Positions 18,387 to 29,126 of a stretch of 64,000 nucleotides of DNA are shown piece after piece. Made by a program: the position numbers and the translations under genes. Origin of the DNA: Ruegeria marina (lineage in GTDB: Bacteria; Pseudomonadota; Alphaproteobacteria; Rhodobacterales; Rhodobacteraceae); the NCBI RefSeq assembly GCF_900101475.1, contig NZ_FMZV01000012.1, positions 1 through 64,000 on the forward strand, read 5' to 3'. The notes under the pieces were generated by a model. The model saw only the letters and a program-made list of their open reading frames with translations. It made no database searches and was not told the origin of the DNA. The stretch's first letter is position 1, and every line of letters begins with the position of its first letter.

Positions 18387-19739
18387 ATGCGAAAGCTATT
18401 CGGAACTGACGGGGTGCGGGGCACCGCCAACACCCACCCGATGACCGCCGAGATGGCGCTGAGGATCGGGGCAGCGGTGGGCCGCTATTTCCGCCGCGAC
18501 GCCAGCGGCGTGCACCGGGTGGTGATCGGCAAGGATACCCGCCTGTCGGGCTACATGCTGGAAAGCGCGCTGACCGCCGGGTTGACCTCGACCGGCATGA
18601 ACGTATTGCTGCTCGGTCCCGTGCCGACGCCCGCCGTGGGGTTGATGACCCGCTCGATGCGGGCTGATCTGGGCGTCATGATCTCGGCCAGCCACAACCC
18701 GGCCGAGGATAACGGGATCAAGTTCTTCGGCCCGGACGGCTTCAAGCTCTCGGATCAGGCGGAGATCGAGATCGAGGCTTTGATCAATGCGGGTGTGCGC
18801 CCGGCGCAGGCGCAGAACATCGGTCGGGCCAAGCGGGTGGATGACGCCCGGTTCCGCTATGGTGAACGGATCAAATCCTCGCTTCCGCGCGATCTGCGGC
18901 TTGACGGGCTCAAGGTGGTGGTCGATTGCGCGAACGGCGCGGCCCACCGTGCCGCGCCCGAGATCCTGTGGGAACTGGGGGCGGACGTGATCCCGGTGGG
19001 CACCGCGCCCGATGGGCTCAACATCAACCGCGGCTGCGGCTCGACCCATCCGCAGGCTGCCGCCGAACAGGTGGTGGCGCATGGCGCGCATGTGGGTATC
19101 GCGCTGGATGGCGATGCCGACCGGGTGATCATGATCGACGAGACCGGCACGCCCGCCGATGGCGACCAGCTGATGGCGCTGCTCGCCGCGCGCTGGACGG
19201 CCGAGGGGCAGCTGAAAGGTGGCGCGCTGGTGGCGACAGTGATGTCGAACCTGGGGCTGGAACGGTTCCTGTCGGCGCGGGGGATCGGGCTGGAACGCAC
19301 CGCGGTGGGCGACCGCTATGTGGTCGAGCGGATGCGCGAGGGCGGCTTCAACCTGGGCGGCGAACAGTCGGGTCATATCGTGATGAGCGATTATGCCACC
19401 ACCGGCGACGGGTTGATGGCGGGGCTGCATTTCCTGGCCGAGATGGTTCGGTCGGGCCAGCCGGCAAGCATGCTCGCGCGCCAGTTCGCGCCGGTGCCGC
19501 AATTGCTGAAGAACGTGCGCTATGCCGCCGGCCAAGCGCCGCTCGAGATGGCGCCGGTGCAGCAGGCGATTGCCGAGGCCGAGGCGGCGCTGGCAGGGGC
19601 GGGCCGGTTGCTGATCCGCAAGTCTGGCACCGAACCGTTGATCCGCGTCATGGCCGAATGCGAGGATGAGGCGCTGCTGACCCGCACCGTCGACAGCGTG
19701 GTCGAGGCGGTGGCCGACGCGGTGTCCGCGCCGGCCTAG
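18387..19739 (+). CDS. glmM: phosphoglucosamine mutase
   Basis: A 450-residue enzyme converting glucosamine-6-phosphate to glucosamine-1-phosphate for UDP-GlcNAc synthesis. The active-site phosphoserine loop is [13 protein letters not shown] (Ser102). The metal-binding loop is [13 protein letters not shown], the sugar loop GGEQSGHIV and the C-terminal phosphate-binding loop [14 protein letters not shown]. The start is [10 protein letters not shown], the usual GlmM N-terminus. Following folP is a common arrangement. Confidence 0.97.
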   Translation: MRKLFGTDGVRGTANTHPMTAEMALRIGAAVGRYFRRDASGVHRVVIGKDTRLSGYMLESALTAGLTSTGMNVLLLGPVPTPAVGLMTRSMRADLGVMISASHNPAEDNGIKFFGPDGFKLSDQAEIEIEALINAGVRPAQAQNIGRAKRVDDARFRYGERIKSSLPRDLRLDGLKVVVDCANGAAHRAAPEILWELGADVIPVGTAPDGLNINRGCGSTHPQAAAEQVVAHGAHVGIALDGDADRVIMIDETGTPADGDQLMALLAARWTAEGQLKGGALVATVMSNLGLERFLSARGIGLERTAVGDRYVVERMREGGFNLGGEQSGHIVMSDYATTGDGLMAGLHFLAEMVRSGQPASMLARQFAPVPQLLKNVRYAAGQAPLEMAPVQQAIAEAEAALAGAGRLLIRKSGTEPLIRVMAECEDEALLTRTVDSVVEAVADAVSAPA

Positions 19740-19740
19740 G

Positions 19741-19799
19741 GGGCGTTGCCCCCGTCGCGCCTTGCGCGACTCCCCCGGAGTATTTGCAGCGAAATGAAG
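19741..19799 (+). repeat. modular intergenic palindromic element, copy C
   Basis: Directly after the glmM stop come a GGGGGC..GCCCCC hairpin, a second hairpin (arms GTCGCGC and GCGCGAC, 19754-19770), then TCCCCCGGAGTATTT and GAAATGAAG. The order of parts matches the copies after hutU and after the HAD phosphatase gene. Confidence 0.7.
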
Positions 19800-19810
19800 C
19801 GAGGGTGACG

Positions 19811-20725
19811 TCAACGGCCGGTGAACAGCCGCCGCAGCGCGCCATACTGGCTGAGCGCGACCCCGGTCAGGATCATCAGCATCGCCCAGAGCAGGGTGGG
19901 TGGCAGGTCTTCGCCCAGCACCAGCGCGCCCAGCAGCACCGACCAGACCGGGACCTGGTAATTGGTCAGGCTCATGAACACCGGCCCGGCGGTGCGCGCC
20001 ACGATGATCCGGAGCAGATTGGCCGCCGCGGTCGGCACCAGACCCAGAAGCGCGATCAGCATCAGCCCCTTGTTTCCCGGGTTCGCGGGTAGGCCGTGAC
20101 TGGCCAGCGCCAGGGGGATCACCACGGCCGAGCCGATCAGCAGCGTCGCCGCCGACAACCCCACCGGATCGAGCGGCGGCAGCCGCCGCATCAGCACCGA
20201 ACTGATCGCATAGCAGCCCGCCGCCGACAGGCAGGCGAGCCGGCCCAGCGGCTCCATCCCCGCGCCGCTGCTGGCGAAGGCGCCGGGGCCGATCAGCACG
20301 ACGATCCCGGCAAAGCCGATGACGAAGCCCAGGGACTTGCGCCATGTCATCCGCTCGCCCGGCAGCAGGACATGCGCCATCGGCAGCACGATCAGTGCCA
20401 CCGCCGCCATAGACACGCCGGTAAACGAAGAAGTCACGTATTGCTGGCTCCAGGCGATCAGCATGAATGGGGCGGCGGCGGAAAGGACCGCCACCAGGGT
20501 CAGCGTGGGCCAGTCGGTGTCATCGGTGGTGAACATGCGGGCGCCGCGCAACTGCCAGACCAGAGCGGTGAGCAAGGCGGCAAAGCCGATGCGCCCGGCG
20601 GCCACCCAGAAGGGTGGCGCGGTCTCCAGCGCCATCGCCTGCACCAGAAAGGTGCCGCCCCAGACAAAGCCGAGCGTGGCGATCATGGCCCAGCTTGCGG
20701 AGGTGATTTGCGGAGTATCGGTCAT
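19811..20725 (-). CDS. DMT/EamA family transporter
   Basis: A 304-residue protein of about ten membrane segments in two EamA repeats. The first begins ATLGFVWGGTFLVQAMALE, the second PLGRLACLSAAGCYAISSVLMRR. ATG at 20725 (MTDTPQITSASWAMIA) is preferred to the upstream in-frame start. The family exports or imports small metabolites such as amino acids; substrate cannot be told. It is convergent with glmM and stands alone. Confidence 0.85.
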   Translation of the reverse strand: MTDTPQITSASWAMIATLGFVWGGTFLVQAMALETAPPFWVAAGRIGFAALLTALVWQLRGARMFTTDDTDWPTLTLVAVLSAAAPFMLIAWSQQYVTSSFTGVSMAAVALIVLPMAHVLLPGERMTWRKSLGFVIGFAGIVVLIGPGAFASSGAGMEPLGRLACLSAAGCYAISSVLMRRLPPLDPVGLSAATLLIGSAVVIPLALASHGLPANPGNKGLMLIALLGLVPTAAANLLRIIVARTAGPVFMSLTNYQVPVWSVLLGALVLGEDLPPTLLWAMLMILTGVALSQYGALRRLFTGR

Positions 20726-20788
20726 GCGGGATAGAGACCCCGGCGCGGGGCCGGGGTCAATGGGCAAGCGTTCGGTGACGGCCGCAGG

Positions 20789-21016
20789 TTAGCTCCGCAG
20801 CTTGTGATGCAGCAGGATCGGTACGGCGTGATCCTCTTCGTCGGTCAGGTGCCGGTCGAGCAGGTGCTCGATCGCGGTGGCGGCAATCAAGATTCCGACT
20901 TGGGTCGCGGCCGCTGGCAGCGCGCCAGTCTGCAAAATCGCACATTGGCCAATTACATCAAAACGAACCCGCGCGGGATCACGCCAGTAAATGAGCCAAT
21001 GTTGGGATTTCGCCAA
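20789..21016 (-). CDS. small hypothetical ORF, weak
   Basis: A 75-residue frame with TTG as its only upstream start and TAA stop. The sequence (SQHWLIYWRDPARVRFDVIG, then a hydrophobic TQVGILIAATAIEHLL and a charged tail) is not one I recognise. It sits just downstream of the low-GC RTX-like gene and may be a remnant or a small accessory gene. No convincing ribosome-binding site is visible. Confidence 0.28.
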   Translation of the reverse strand: MAKSQHWLIYWRDPARVRFDVIGQCAILQTGALPAAATQVGILIAATAIEHLLDRHLTDEEDHAVPILLHHKLRS

Positions 21017-21035
21017 CGTCGCCGCTCTGGCAGCC

Positions 21036-21875
21036 TTAGAAAATGAAGTCGTCGACTGTTAGACCCGTTACGTCCAGGATTTCAACAGTGTTTTCTCCCA
21101 CGGCGCCGCCCAAGGCAGCCCCAAGGTCTATCGTCGTTTGGCCATCGGCAACTGAAACAAAATCGTCGCCGTCGTCCAGCACGCCACTACCGTTCGAATC
21201 CAGGTCGTCGAAGCTCAAGGATTGCGAGTGTCGCGCCAGTAGCGCGTCAAGAGCCTTTTCAGGGTGTCTGTCGAGGCCCTTCTTCGGGATTGAAAGGTCG
21301 ATTATTACGAGTTCGGACAGGTCTATCTTGTCCTTGCCCCGCTCGAAATCGACTATCTGATCCTGGCCATTATCTGGACGAAATACGAAGATGTCCGAAC
21401 CCGTGAGCGCCCCAAATTGAAACATGAAATCCCCAACCAAAAGGTCGTTGCCGGTTCCGCTGATCAGGGTGTCGTTGCCGCCAACAGATTGGAAATTCCC
21501 AAAGTAAGCGTCGCCGTACATCTCGTTTGTGAACGCGCCGTCACCCGCAATCAGAAGGTCGTTTCCACCGGTTGAAAACGCCTGCATGTTGTAGGCATCA
21601 CCGTACATCTCGTTCCGTTCAGCATTGTCACCGCCTGTCAAGGAGTCGTTTCCACCGGTGGCCCCGCTCGCCAGGTTGCTGCTGTCTCCTGCGATGACAT
21701 TTGTTCCGGAAGAGCTTGCCGAAATCGACAGCGTATCGTTGCCGCCCGTTCCCGGGCCGAGCAGCGTGTTCCCAGCGTCCCCGATCAGAAAGTTGTCTCC
21801 GGTATCTGCGCTGTCAAACGTGTCGTCTGCGAACGGACCGCTCGAAAACCCAGCGATTTCGATGAATGTGGCCAT
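21036..21875 (-). CDS. RTX-like calcium-binding protein, probable type I secretion substrate
   Basis: A 279-residue protein. ATG at 21875 follows AGGGGGGAATACA. Several irregular glycine/aspartate repeats (GGNDTLSI, GGNDSLTGGDN, GGNDLLIAGDG, GGNDTLISGTGNDLLVGD) occur about every 30 residues and resemble degenerate hemolysin-type Ca2+-binding repeats. These are followed by GSDIFVFRPDNGQDQIVDFERGKDKIDLSEL, the usual RTX cap. The C-terminus DVTGLTVDDFIF fits an uncleaved type I secretion signal. Base composition is visibly less GC-rich than its neighbours, suggesting transfer. No secretion genes are nearby. Confidence 0.8.
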   Translation of the reverse strand: MATFIEIAGFSSGPFADDTFDSADTGDNFLIGDAGNTLLGPGTGGNDTLSISASSSGTNVIAGDSSNLASGATGGNDSLTGGDNAERNEMYGDAYNMQAFSTGGNDLLIAGDGAFTNEMYGDAYFGNFQSVGGNDTLISGTGNDLLVGDFMFQFGALTGSDIFVFRPDNGQDQIVDFERGKDKIDLSELVIIDLSIPKKGLDRHPEKALDALLARHSQSLSFDDLDSNGSGVLDDGDDFVSVADGQTTIDLGAALGGAVGENTVEILDVTGLTVDDFIF

Positions 21876-21967
21876 TGTATTCCCCCCTGAAAAATAGGGC
21901 GCTAGTGGAGGGCGGTTACTCAGGTCAGTCAAGTATTGACTTTTTCGGCTATCTTCAAAATGGCAAG

Positions 21968-21986
21968 AAAAAGGGTTCGCGAACCC
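21968..21986 (-). terminator. second hairpin terminator downstream of ilvC
   Basis: On the minus strand the 14-bp palindrome GGGTTCGCGAACCC (21973-21986) is followed directly by TTTTTC. A further dyad (GAAACGATTCGTTTC, 21989-22003) lies just before it. It backs up the first ilvC terminator and insulates the RTX-like gene downstream. Confidence 0.6.
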
Positions 21987-22040
21987 GTGAAACGATTCGT
22001 TTCCAAATTGGGACCGAATTTATAGCGAAAAATCTACCAA

Positions 22041-22067
22041 CAAAGGGGCGCGCCAACGGCGCGCCCC
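22041..22067 (-). terminator. ilvC terminator
   Basis: A 10-bp perfect stem (arms GGGGCGCGCC and GGCGCGCCCC, 3-base loop), followed on the minus strand by TTTGTT, begins 24 bp after the ilvC stop. The U-tract is short. Confidence 0.6.
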
Positions 22068-22090
22068 CTGCATCACCGGGTGTCCGGCGA

Positions 22091-23167
<1,077 letters not shown>

Positions 23168-23213
23168 TTACGAGGCTGTTGTGCTTGAGTATTTGCAAGA
23201 AATGGTGAAGAAT

Positions 23214-23244
23214 AATTCGCGAAATTGGCAAATTTCGAGAATTT
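23214..23244. promoter_or_regulatory. A/T-rich dyads between ilvC and the Lrp pair
   Basis: Two imperfect inverted repeats abut the start of the first Lrp gene: AATTCGCGAAATT (23214-23226) and AAATTTCGAGAATTT (23230-23244), in otherwise GC-rich DNA. Their position, overlapping the likely ribosome-binding site and start of the lrp gene at 23246, fits an Lrp/AsnC autoregulatory operator. Function is inferred. Confidence 0.45.
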
Positions 23245-23245
23245 C

Positions 23246-23701
23246 ATGCTTGATGATATCGACCGCCGCATCCTGCGCCAGTTCCAGGCCGATCCGAGCC
23301 TCAGCGCCGCCGAACTGGCCGAGCGCTGCCGGATCAGCCCGGGCGTCTGCTGGCGACGCATCGAGAAGATGCAGGCGGCCGGCATCATCCAGGGCCAGGA
23401 GGCGGTGATCGACTGGGCGGCACTGGGCTTTGCGGTCGAGGTCAGCTTGCGCTTCACGCTGGACAAGACGCAGCCCCGCGCCTTTGACGAATTCATCGCC
23501 GCCGCGCGCAAGGTGGCCGAGGTGATCGAGATCCAGACCTTTCTGGGTCGGGTCGATGTGCGTCTGTCGGTGATCGCCCGCGACATGGCGCATTACCAGC
23601 AGCTCTACCGCGACCGTATCCTGACCCTGCCGCATATCGCCGATATCGAGGCGCTGATGCATATCGCGCGGGTCAAGCGCGACGAGGTGCTGCCGGTATG
23701 A
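23246..23701 (+). CDS. Lrp/AsnC family regulator, first of a pair
   Basis: A 151-residue protein. An N-terminal winged HTH (LDDIDRRILRQFQADPSLSAAELAERC..., with WRRIEKMQAAGII as recognition region) is followed by the RAM ligand-binding/oligomerisation domain (AEVIEIQTFLGRVDVRLSVIARDM). ATG 23246 is preferred over TTG 23225 because it gives the canonical LDDID start. The stop overlaps the ATG of the second Lrp gene (ATGA). Two short fused or adjacent Lrp proteins probably form a heteromer. ilvC on the other strand is a plausible target. Confidence 0.85.
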   Translation: MLDDIDRRILRQFQADPSLSAAELAERCRISPGVCWRRIEKMQAAGIIQGQEAVIDWAALGFAVEVSLRFTLDKTQPRAFDEFIAAARKVAEVIEIQTFLGRVDVRLSVIARDMAHYQQLYRDRILTLPHIADIEALMHIARVKRDEVLPV

Positions 23702-24225
23702 CCGAACTGGACGAGATCGACCGCAAGCTGTTGCGCGCCCTTGTGCAGGATGCGAGCCAAAGCGCCGGCGTGCTTGGCCGCCGGGTCGGCCTGTCGCAGC
23801 CCGCCACCTGGCGGCGTATCCGGCGACTGGAGGAGGCGGGCGTGATCAAGGGCCGCCGCCTGCGTCTGAACGCCGAGGCGCTGGGGTTCGGGGTGACCGT
23901 GTTCCTCGGCGTCAAGCTGGCGCGCAAGGGGCGGGTGAGCCTTGAGGATTTCGAACGTGCGGTCAGCGCCATTCCCGAGGTGCAGACGGTCGAGCATGTG
24001 CTGGGTCTCTATGATTATCGCCTGCGAGTGGTGGCGCGCGACCTCAGCGATTTCGAACGGATCCTGCGCCGCCGCATCATGACCCTGCCCGGTGCCGGCG
24101 AAGTCGAGGCCAACGTCCTGCTCAGCGAGGAACGGCTGCCCGGTCCCATCGGCTCCGGGGAGCAAGCGCTCAATATTCCGAGCGCACCCGGTAGCCTGGA
24201 TGATGGGTCATCCGCACGAAGGTGA
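23698..24225 (+). CDS. Lrp/AsnC family regulator, second of a pair
   Basis: A 175-residue protein with the same plan: LDEIDRKLLRALVQDASQSAGVLGRRVGLSQPATWRRI divided as HTH with ATWRRIRRLEEAGVIKGRR, then a RAM-like domain (VQTVEHVLGLYDYRLRVVARDL). It starts inside the stop of its partner (ATGA), so the two are translationally coupled. Its last 25 residues (after LLSEERLPGP) form an unstructured tail. The last 56 bp overlap the end of hutC on the other strand. Confidence 0.85.
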   Translation: MTELDEIDRKLLRALVQDASQSAGVLGRRVGLSQPATWRRIRRLEEAGVIKGRRLRLNAEALGFGVTVFLGVKLARKGRVSLEDFERAVSAIPEVQTVEHVLGLYDYRLRVVARDLSDFERILRRRIMTLPGAGEVEANVLLSEERLPGPIGSGEQALNIPSAPGSLDDGSSARR

Positions 24226-24961
24226 CGGGCTGGCCCTTGAACCAGGTGGTCCGCTCCAGCAGCATCACGGGCGTGCCCGGCGTGGTGGCCAGGAAATCGG
24301 CCAGCCGGTTGTCGGCGGCCACCGCGGAAAAGGCGATTTCCGCATCGGTGAACGGGATCGCGTTCAGCAGCCATTCGTTGGGGCCGATCCTGGACAGGTC
24401 GGCCTGTTCGATGGCGGGTACCACATCCAGGTTGACCCAGCGCTCCTCGAACTGAAAGGGGCGGTTGTTGGCGTAATGCATGCACATCAGGTGCAGCACC
24501 CGCGTGCCGGACTTGAGGCCCAGTTGCGAGGTGAGCCAGGCCGGGGCCTCGGTCACGCTGCGGTCGACCAGCGCGTATCGGTACTCGGCATTCTGTTCCT
24601 CGACGATATGGCGCACGATGGCGATCTCGAAGCGGGCCTGTTTGACCGGGGCGGTCTTGACACGGGTGCCGCTCTTGCGGCGGCGCTCGACGAAGCCCTG
24701 TTCGGCCAGTTCCCGCAGCGCACGATTCACGGTCGCACGGGCGCAGCCGAATTCCTGGGCAAGTTCCGCTTCGGTGGGCAACAAGGCCCCCTGGGGCCAG
24801 ATCCGGCTTTCGATCCGGCGTTTCACCTCGTCCCGGACGGTGTGAAAGCTGGTTCTTGTCTGCTGTTTCAAGTTGTCCCTGTCCCCTGTTCGTGCCGCCT
24901 TCGGGTTATCGCCCGATCTTTCGGGCGGTTGTGAAAAGGTGTTGACCCTGTTTCGCGTCAC
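24170..24961 (-). CDS. hutC: HutC, GntR-family histidine utilisation repressor
   Basis: A 263-residue protein starting with GTG at 24961, overlapping the hutF stop (GTGA). The N-terminal winged HTH (FHTVRDEVKRRIESRIWPQGALLPTEAELAQEFG..., CARATVNRALRELAEQG) is followed by a UTRA ligand-binding domain (SGTRVLHLMCMHYANNRPFQFEERWVNLDVVP). HutC proteins repress hut genes and respond to urocanate. The putative operator lies between hutF and hutI. The 3' end overlaps the second Lrp gene by 56 bp in antisense. Confidence 0.95.
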   Translation of the reverse strand: MTRNRVNTFSQPPERSGDNPKAARTGDRDNLKQQTRTSFHTVRDEVKRRIESRIWPQGALLPTEAELAQEFGCARATVNRALRELAEQGFVERRRKSGTRVKTAPVKQARFEIAIVRHIVEEQNAEYRYALVDRSVTEAPAWLTSQLGLKSGTRVLHLMCMHYANNRPFQFEERWVNLDVVPAIEQADLSRIGPNEWLLNAIPFTDAEIAFSAVAADNRLADFLATTPGTPVMLLERTTWFKGQPVTFVRMTHHPGYRVRSEY

Positions 24962-26325
24962 AGGCGCGCCACCAGCGCTTTTAGCCGGGTCTTGTAGGTT
25001 TGGGTAACTGAATCATGGTTAACGTGGCGACCGTTTCTGACCATGTGTCGCCCGGCGGACCACAGATCGGTGACTACGCGGTCGGGGGCGGCAAAGCATA
25101 GCCCGTCCAGCAACTGGTCGCCGTCGAGCGCGCAGAGCACGGACCCGCCCGTGTTGATGGCCACCAGGTCGGCCAGCGTGCCGGGGGCGATCCGGCCGGC
25201 ATCGCGCCCCAGCGCCCGCGCGCCGCCCGCCGCCGCGCCAAGGTAAAGCGCCGCGCCTACCGAGCCTTGGCCCGCGACCATAACGTTGCGTTGCAGATGC
25301 CGCAGCCGCTGGGAGTATTCCAGCATCCGCAGTTCTTCGCCCAGGGCGATGCGCACGTTGGAATCCGACCCGATGCCAAAGGCGCCGCCATGTTGCAGGT
25401 AGAGCGGCCCGTTGAACGGTCCGTCGCCCAGGTTCGCCTCGGTGATCGGGCAGAGGCCCGCCACCGCGCCGGAGCGCGCCATCGCCACGGTCTCGGGCTC
25501 GGTCATGTGGGTCGCGTGGATCAGGCACCATTGCGCGTCCAGCTGTGTATGGGCCAGCAGCCATTCGACCGGACGTGCGCCCAGCCAGGCGCCGATCTCC
25601 TCGACCTCGCGCGGCTGCTCGGCGATATGGATGTGGATCGGGTTGTCGTCGGCCAGCGCCACCGCCTCGGCCAGGTCGCCGGGCCGGATCGCGCGCAGCG
25701 AATGCGGTGCGACGCCAACGCGTGTATCGGCCGGCAAGGTGCGGGCGGCATGCGCCCGCGCCTGGGTGACGAGTTGCGCGAACCGCTCGATATCGTTGCC
25801 GAACCGCTGCTGACCGCCTGCCAGCGGCTGTTCCCCGGCGCCGCCGCAGCTGTAGAGCACCGGCAGATGGGTCAGCCCGATGCCCGTTTCGGCAGCCGCG
25901 GCAAAGACCCGGTCGCCCAGCTCGGTCAGCCGCGCATAGGGCGCGCCGCCGGGGGCGTGATGGACATAGTGGAACTCGCCCACGGCGGCATATCCGGCCT
26001 CCATCATCTCCATGAAGGTCAGCGCCGCGATCGCCTGGTAATCCTCGGGCGTCAGCTGGTCGACGAAACGGTACATCAGGCTGCGCCAGGTCCAGAAACT
26101 GTCCTGCCCGGCGGCGCGATGCTCGGTCATGCCGGCCATTGCCCGCTGGAATGTGTGCGAATGCAGGTTGCCGAGCGCAGGCAGCAGAACATCGACCCGG
26201 ATGTCGCCGGGCCGCGGCATCTGGCCGCTTTCGACGGCGCTGATCCGGCCCTTTTCGACAGTGACCGCGACATCGGATTGCCAGCCTTCGGCGGTGCGGG
26301 CGCGGCCTGCGAGAATCCTCTGCAT
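24958..26325 (-). CDS. hutF: formimidoylglutamate deiminase
   Basis: A 455-residue amidohydrolase converting N-formimidoyl-L-glutamate to N-formyl-L-glutamate and ammonia. Metal ligands are visible in [18 protein letters not shown] (HxH), HIHIAEQ and [11 protein letters not shown] (the late Asp). The EFHYVHH segment is typical of HutF. It is divergently transcribed from hutI with 74 bp between the starts, and overlaps hutC. Together with HutG it defines the two-step branch of histidine degradation. Confidence 0.95.
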   Translation of the reverse strand: MQRILAGRARTAEGWQSDVAVTVEKGRISAVESGQMPRPGDIRVDVLLPALGNLHSHTFQRAMAGMTEHRAAGQDSFWTWRSLMYRFVDQLTPEDYQAIAALTFMEMMEAGYAAVGEFHYVHHAPGGAPYARLTELGDRVFAAAAETGIGLTHLPVLYSCGGAGEQPLAGGQQRFGNDIERFAQLVTQARAHAARTLPADTRVGVAPHSLRAIRPGDLAEAVALADDNPIHIHIAEQPREVEEIGAWLGARPVEWLLAHTQLDAQWCLIHATHMTEPETVAMARSGAVAGLCPITEANLGDGPFNGPLYLQHGGAFGIGSDSNVRIALGEELRMLEYSQRLRHLQRNVMVAGQGSVGAALYLGAAAGGARALGRDAGRIAPGTLADLVAINTGGSVLCALDGDQLLDGLCFAAPDRVVTDLWSAGRHMVRNGRHVNHDSVTQTYKTRLKALVARL

Positions 26326-26336
26326 CTCTTCCTCTA

Positions 26337-26348
26337 ATGTCTAGACAT
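26337..26348. promoter_or_regulatory. HutC operator candidate
   Basis: The perfect 12-bp palindrome ATGTCTAGACAT lies 12 bp upstream of the hutF start and 52 bp before hutI, in the only divergent promoter region of the hut locus. It contains GTCTAGAC, which fits the GTnTAnAC half-site rule known for HutC-subfamily GntR regulators. It could control both directions. Confidence 0.75.
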
Positions 26349-26399
26349 AATGATAATACTCACATACGTTATCGGCAATCAAGAGGAGATGCGAACCGG

Positions 26400-27602
26400 A
26401 TGAGCGACAGGACGGATTATCTGCTGACAAATGCCCATCTGGCGACAATGACCGAAGGATCAGCGGGTTACGGCCTGCGGCGCGGTGCGCTGGCGGTGCG
26501 CGGGGGGCGAATCGCCGAGGTGCTGGAGCAGGGCGCTGCGCTGCCCGAGGATCTACCCCGCCGTGATCTCGATGGGCGGCTGGTGACGCCCGCGCTGATT
26601 GACTGCCACACCCATCTGGTGTTCGGCGGCAACCGTGCCGCCGAGTTCGAAATGCGCCTGAACGGGGCCAGCTATGAAGAGGTTGCGCGCGCAGGGGGCG
26701 GCATCGTCTCGACCGTGCGCGCCACCCGTTCGGCCAGCGCTGAGGTTCTGGTGGCCGGGGCGCTGCCGCGCCTCGATGCGCTGATCGCGGAGGGCACGGG
26801 GACCGTCGAGATCAAGTCAGGTTACGGGCTGGATCTGGGGACCGAGCTTGCCATGCTGCGCGCCGCCCGTGCGTTGGGCCGGCAGCGGCGGGTCACGGTG
26901 CGCACCAGCTTCCTGGGCGCCCATGCGACGCCGCCCGAATACAAGGGGCGCGACGATGCCTATATCGACGAGGTCTGCATTCCCGCCCTGCGCGCCGCCC
27001 ATGCCGAGGGTCTGGCCGACGCGGTGGACGGGTTCTGCGAGGGCATCGCCTTTTCGCCTGCGCAGATCGAGCGCGTGTTCCGGGTTGCCGCCGAACTGGG
27101 CCTGCCGGTCAAGCTGCATGCCGAACAGCTAAGTCATCTGGGCGGCACGCAACTGGCGGCGCGCTATGGCGCGCTGTCGGTCGATCACGTGGAATACGCC
27201 ACCGAGGAGGACGCTCGCGCGCTGGCCGCCAGCGGCTCGGTCGCGGTGATCCTGCCCGGCGCCTTCTACACGATCCGCGAAACGCAACAGCCGCCGATCG
27301 GCCATTTCCGCACCCATGGCGTGCCGATGGCGCTGGCGACCGATTGCAACCCCGGCTCCTCGCCGCTGAGCTCGCTGCTCTTGACCATGAACATGGGCTG
27401 CACCCTGTTCCGCATGACGCCGGCCGAGGCGCTGGCGGGCGTGACCTGTCACGCCGCACAAGCGCTGGGTCTGGACGACCGGGGCCGGATCGCGCCGGGC
27501 CTGCGCGCCGATCTTGCCATCTGGGATGTCGAGACACCGGCCGAGCTGGCCTATCGCATCGGCTTCAACCCCCTGAACGAAAGACTGATCGGAGAGCTCT
27601 GA
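26400..27602 (+). CDS. hutI: imidazolonepropionase
   Basis: A 400-residue amidohydrolase opening 4-imidazolone-5-propionate to formimidoylglutamate. ATG 26400 follows AAGAGGAG and is preferred to the in-frame ATG at 26337, which lies in the operator. Motifs are [23 protein letters not shown] (HxH metal site), [35 protein letters not shown] and [12 protein letters not shown]. The hutH start follows the stop immediately. Confidence 0.96.
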   Translation: MSDRTDYLLTNAHLATMTEGSAGYGLRRGALAVRGGRIAEVLEQGAALPEDLPRRDLDGRLVTPALIDCHTHLVFGGNRAAEFEMRLNGASYEEVARAGGGIVSTVRATRSASAEVLVAGALPRLDALIAEGTGTVEIKSGYGLDLGTELAMLRAARALGRQRRVTVRTSFLGAHATPPEYKGRDDAYIDEVCIPALRAAHAEGLADAVDGFCEGIAFSPAQIERVFRVAAELGLPVKLHAEQLSHLGGTQLAARYGALSVDHVEYATEEDARALAASGSVAVILPGAFYTIRETQQPPIGHFRTHGVPMALATDCNPGSSPLSSLLLTMNMGCTLFRMTPAEALAGVTCHAAQALGLDDRGRIAPGLRADLAIWDVETPAELAYRIGFNPLNERLIGEL

Positions 27603-29126
27603 ATGATCTCGCTAAGCCCCGGGTCCACCGACCTGGCCACGCTCCGCAACATTTATCGCACCGGCGCGCCCGTCCGGCTGGACCCCACGGCGCGCGCGGG
27701 CGTCGATGCTGCCGCCGCCATGGTGGCCAGGGCCGCTGCGGGGGAGGCAGCCGTCTATGGCATCAACACCGGCTTCGGCAAGCTCGCCTCGACCAAGATC
27801 GCGGCCAAGGATACCGCCACCCTGCAACGCAACCTGATCCTCAGCCATTGCTGCGGCGTGGGCCAGCCGCTGGGCGAGGCGCGCACAAGGCTGATGATGG
27901 TGCTGAAACTTTTGTCGCTGGGCCGCGGCGCCTCGGGCGTGCGCTGGCAAGTCATCGAACTGATCGAGGCGATGCTGGAGCGCGGCGTGATCCCGGTGGT
28001 GCCGGAACAGGGCTCGGTCGGGGCCTCGGGCGACCTGGCGCCGCTGGCGCATATGACGGCGGCGATGATCGGCGCGGGCGAGGCGATGTTCCAGGGCCGC
28101 CGCATGGCCGCCGACCAGGCGCTGGCCGAGGCCGGGCTGACCCCGGTCGTGCTGGGCCCGAAAGAGGGGCTGGGCCTGATCAACGGCACCCAGTTTTCCA
28201 CCGCAAACGCGCTGGCCGGCCTGTTCGACGCCTGGCGCATGGCCGAGGCGTCGATGGTCATCGCCGCGCTGTCGACCGATGCGATCATGGGCTCGACCGC
28301 GCCGCTGGTGCCCGAGATCCACGCCCTGCGCGGCCATGCCGGCCAGATCGACGTGGCGCGCGGCATGCGCAAGCTGATGAAGGGCTCGGAGATCCGCGAG
28401 AGCCATCGCGAAGGCGACACCCGCGTGCAGGACCCCTATTGCATCCGCTGCCAGCCGCAGGTGGTGGGCGCGGCGCTCGATGTGCTGCGCATGGCGGCCC
28501 GCACGCTGGAGATCGAGGCCAATGCCGTCACCGACAACCCGCTGGTGCTGGTGGAACGGGGTCAGATCGTCTCGGGCGGCAATTTCCATGCCGAATATGT
28601 GGGTTTCGCCGCCGACCAGATCGCGCTGGCCGTGGCCGAGATCGGTGCCATCGCACAGCGACGTGTGGCCTTGATGGTCGACCCGACGCTCAGCCACGAT
28701 CTGCCACCGTTTCTGACCCCTGATCCGGGCCTGAACTCGGGCTTCATGATCGCCGAGGTGACGACGGCGGCGCTGATGAGCGAGAACAAGCATCTGGCCA
28801 ATCCCTGCGTGACCGACTCGACCCCGACTTCGGCCAACCAGGAGGACCATGTCAGCATGGCTGCCCATGGGGCGCTGCGCCTGCGCCGGATGACTGACAA
28901 CCTGTCGGTGATCCTCGGCGTGGAACTGCTGTGTGCCGCGCAGGGGATCGAGGCGCGCGCGCCGCTGGTCACGTCGGAGCGGTTGCAGGCGGTGATCGCC
29001 TATCTGCGCGCCCAGGTGCCGACGCTGGCCGAGGACCGCTATCTCGCCCCCGATATCGAGACCGCCGCGGCCATGGTGCGGGACGGCGATATCGCCCGTG
29101 TGGCCGGGATGGAGGTGGCGGCATGA
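27603..29126 (+). CDS. hutH: histidine ammonia-lyase
   Basis: A 507-residue enzyme deaminating L-histidine to trans-urocanate. The self-forming MIO prosthetic group comes from Ala-Ser-Gly 141-143 in [14 protein letters not shown]. Other family stretches are [39 protein letters not shown] and NQEDHVSMA. The ATG directly follows the hutI stop, and its own stop overlaps the hutG start (ATGA). Confidence 0.97.
   Translation: MISLSPGSTDLATLRNIYRTGAPVRLDPTARAGVDAAAAMVARAAAGEAAVYGINTGFGKLASTKIAAKDTATLQRNLILSHCCGVGQPLGEARTRLMMVLKLLSLGRGASGVRWQVIELIEAMLERGVIPVVPEQGSVGASGDLAPLAHMTAAMIGAGEAMFQGRRMAADQALAEAGLTPVVLGPKEGLGLINGTQFSTANALAGLFDAWRMAEASMVIAALSTDAIMGSTAPLVPEIHALRGHAGQIDVARGMRKLMKGSEIRESHREGDTRVQDPYCIRCQPQVVGAALDVLRMAARTLEIEANAVTDNPLVLVERGQIVSGGNFHAEYVGFAADQIALAVAEIGAIAQRRVALMVDPTLSHDLPPFLTPDPGLNSGFMIAEVTTAALMSENKHLANPCVTDSTPTSANQEDHVSMAAHGALRLRRMTDNLSVILGVELLCAAQGIEARAPLVTSERLQAVIAYLRAQVPTLAEDRYLAPDIETAAAMVRDGDIARVAGMEVAA

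Noticed and set aside
23225-23248. TTG start for the first Lrp gene
   Set aside because: It would read through the A/T dyads, and the ATG at 23246 gives the canonical LDDID N-terminus.
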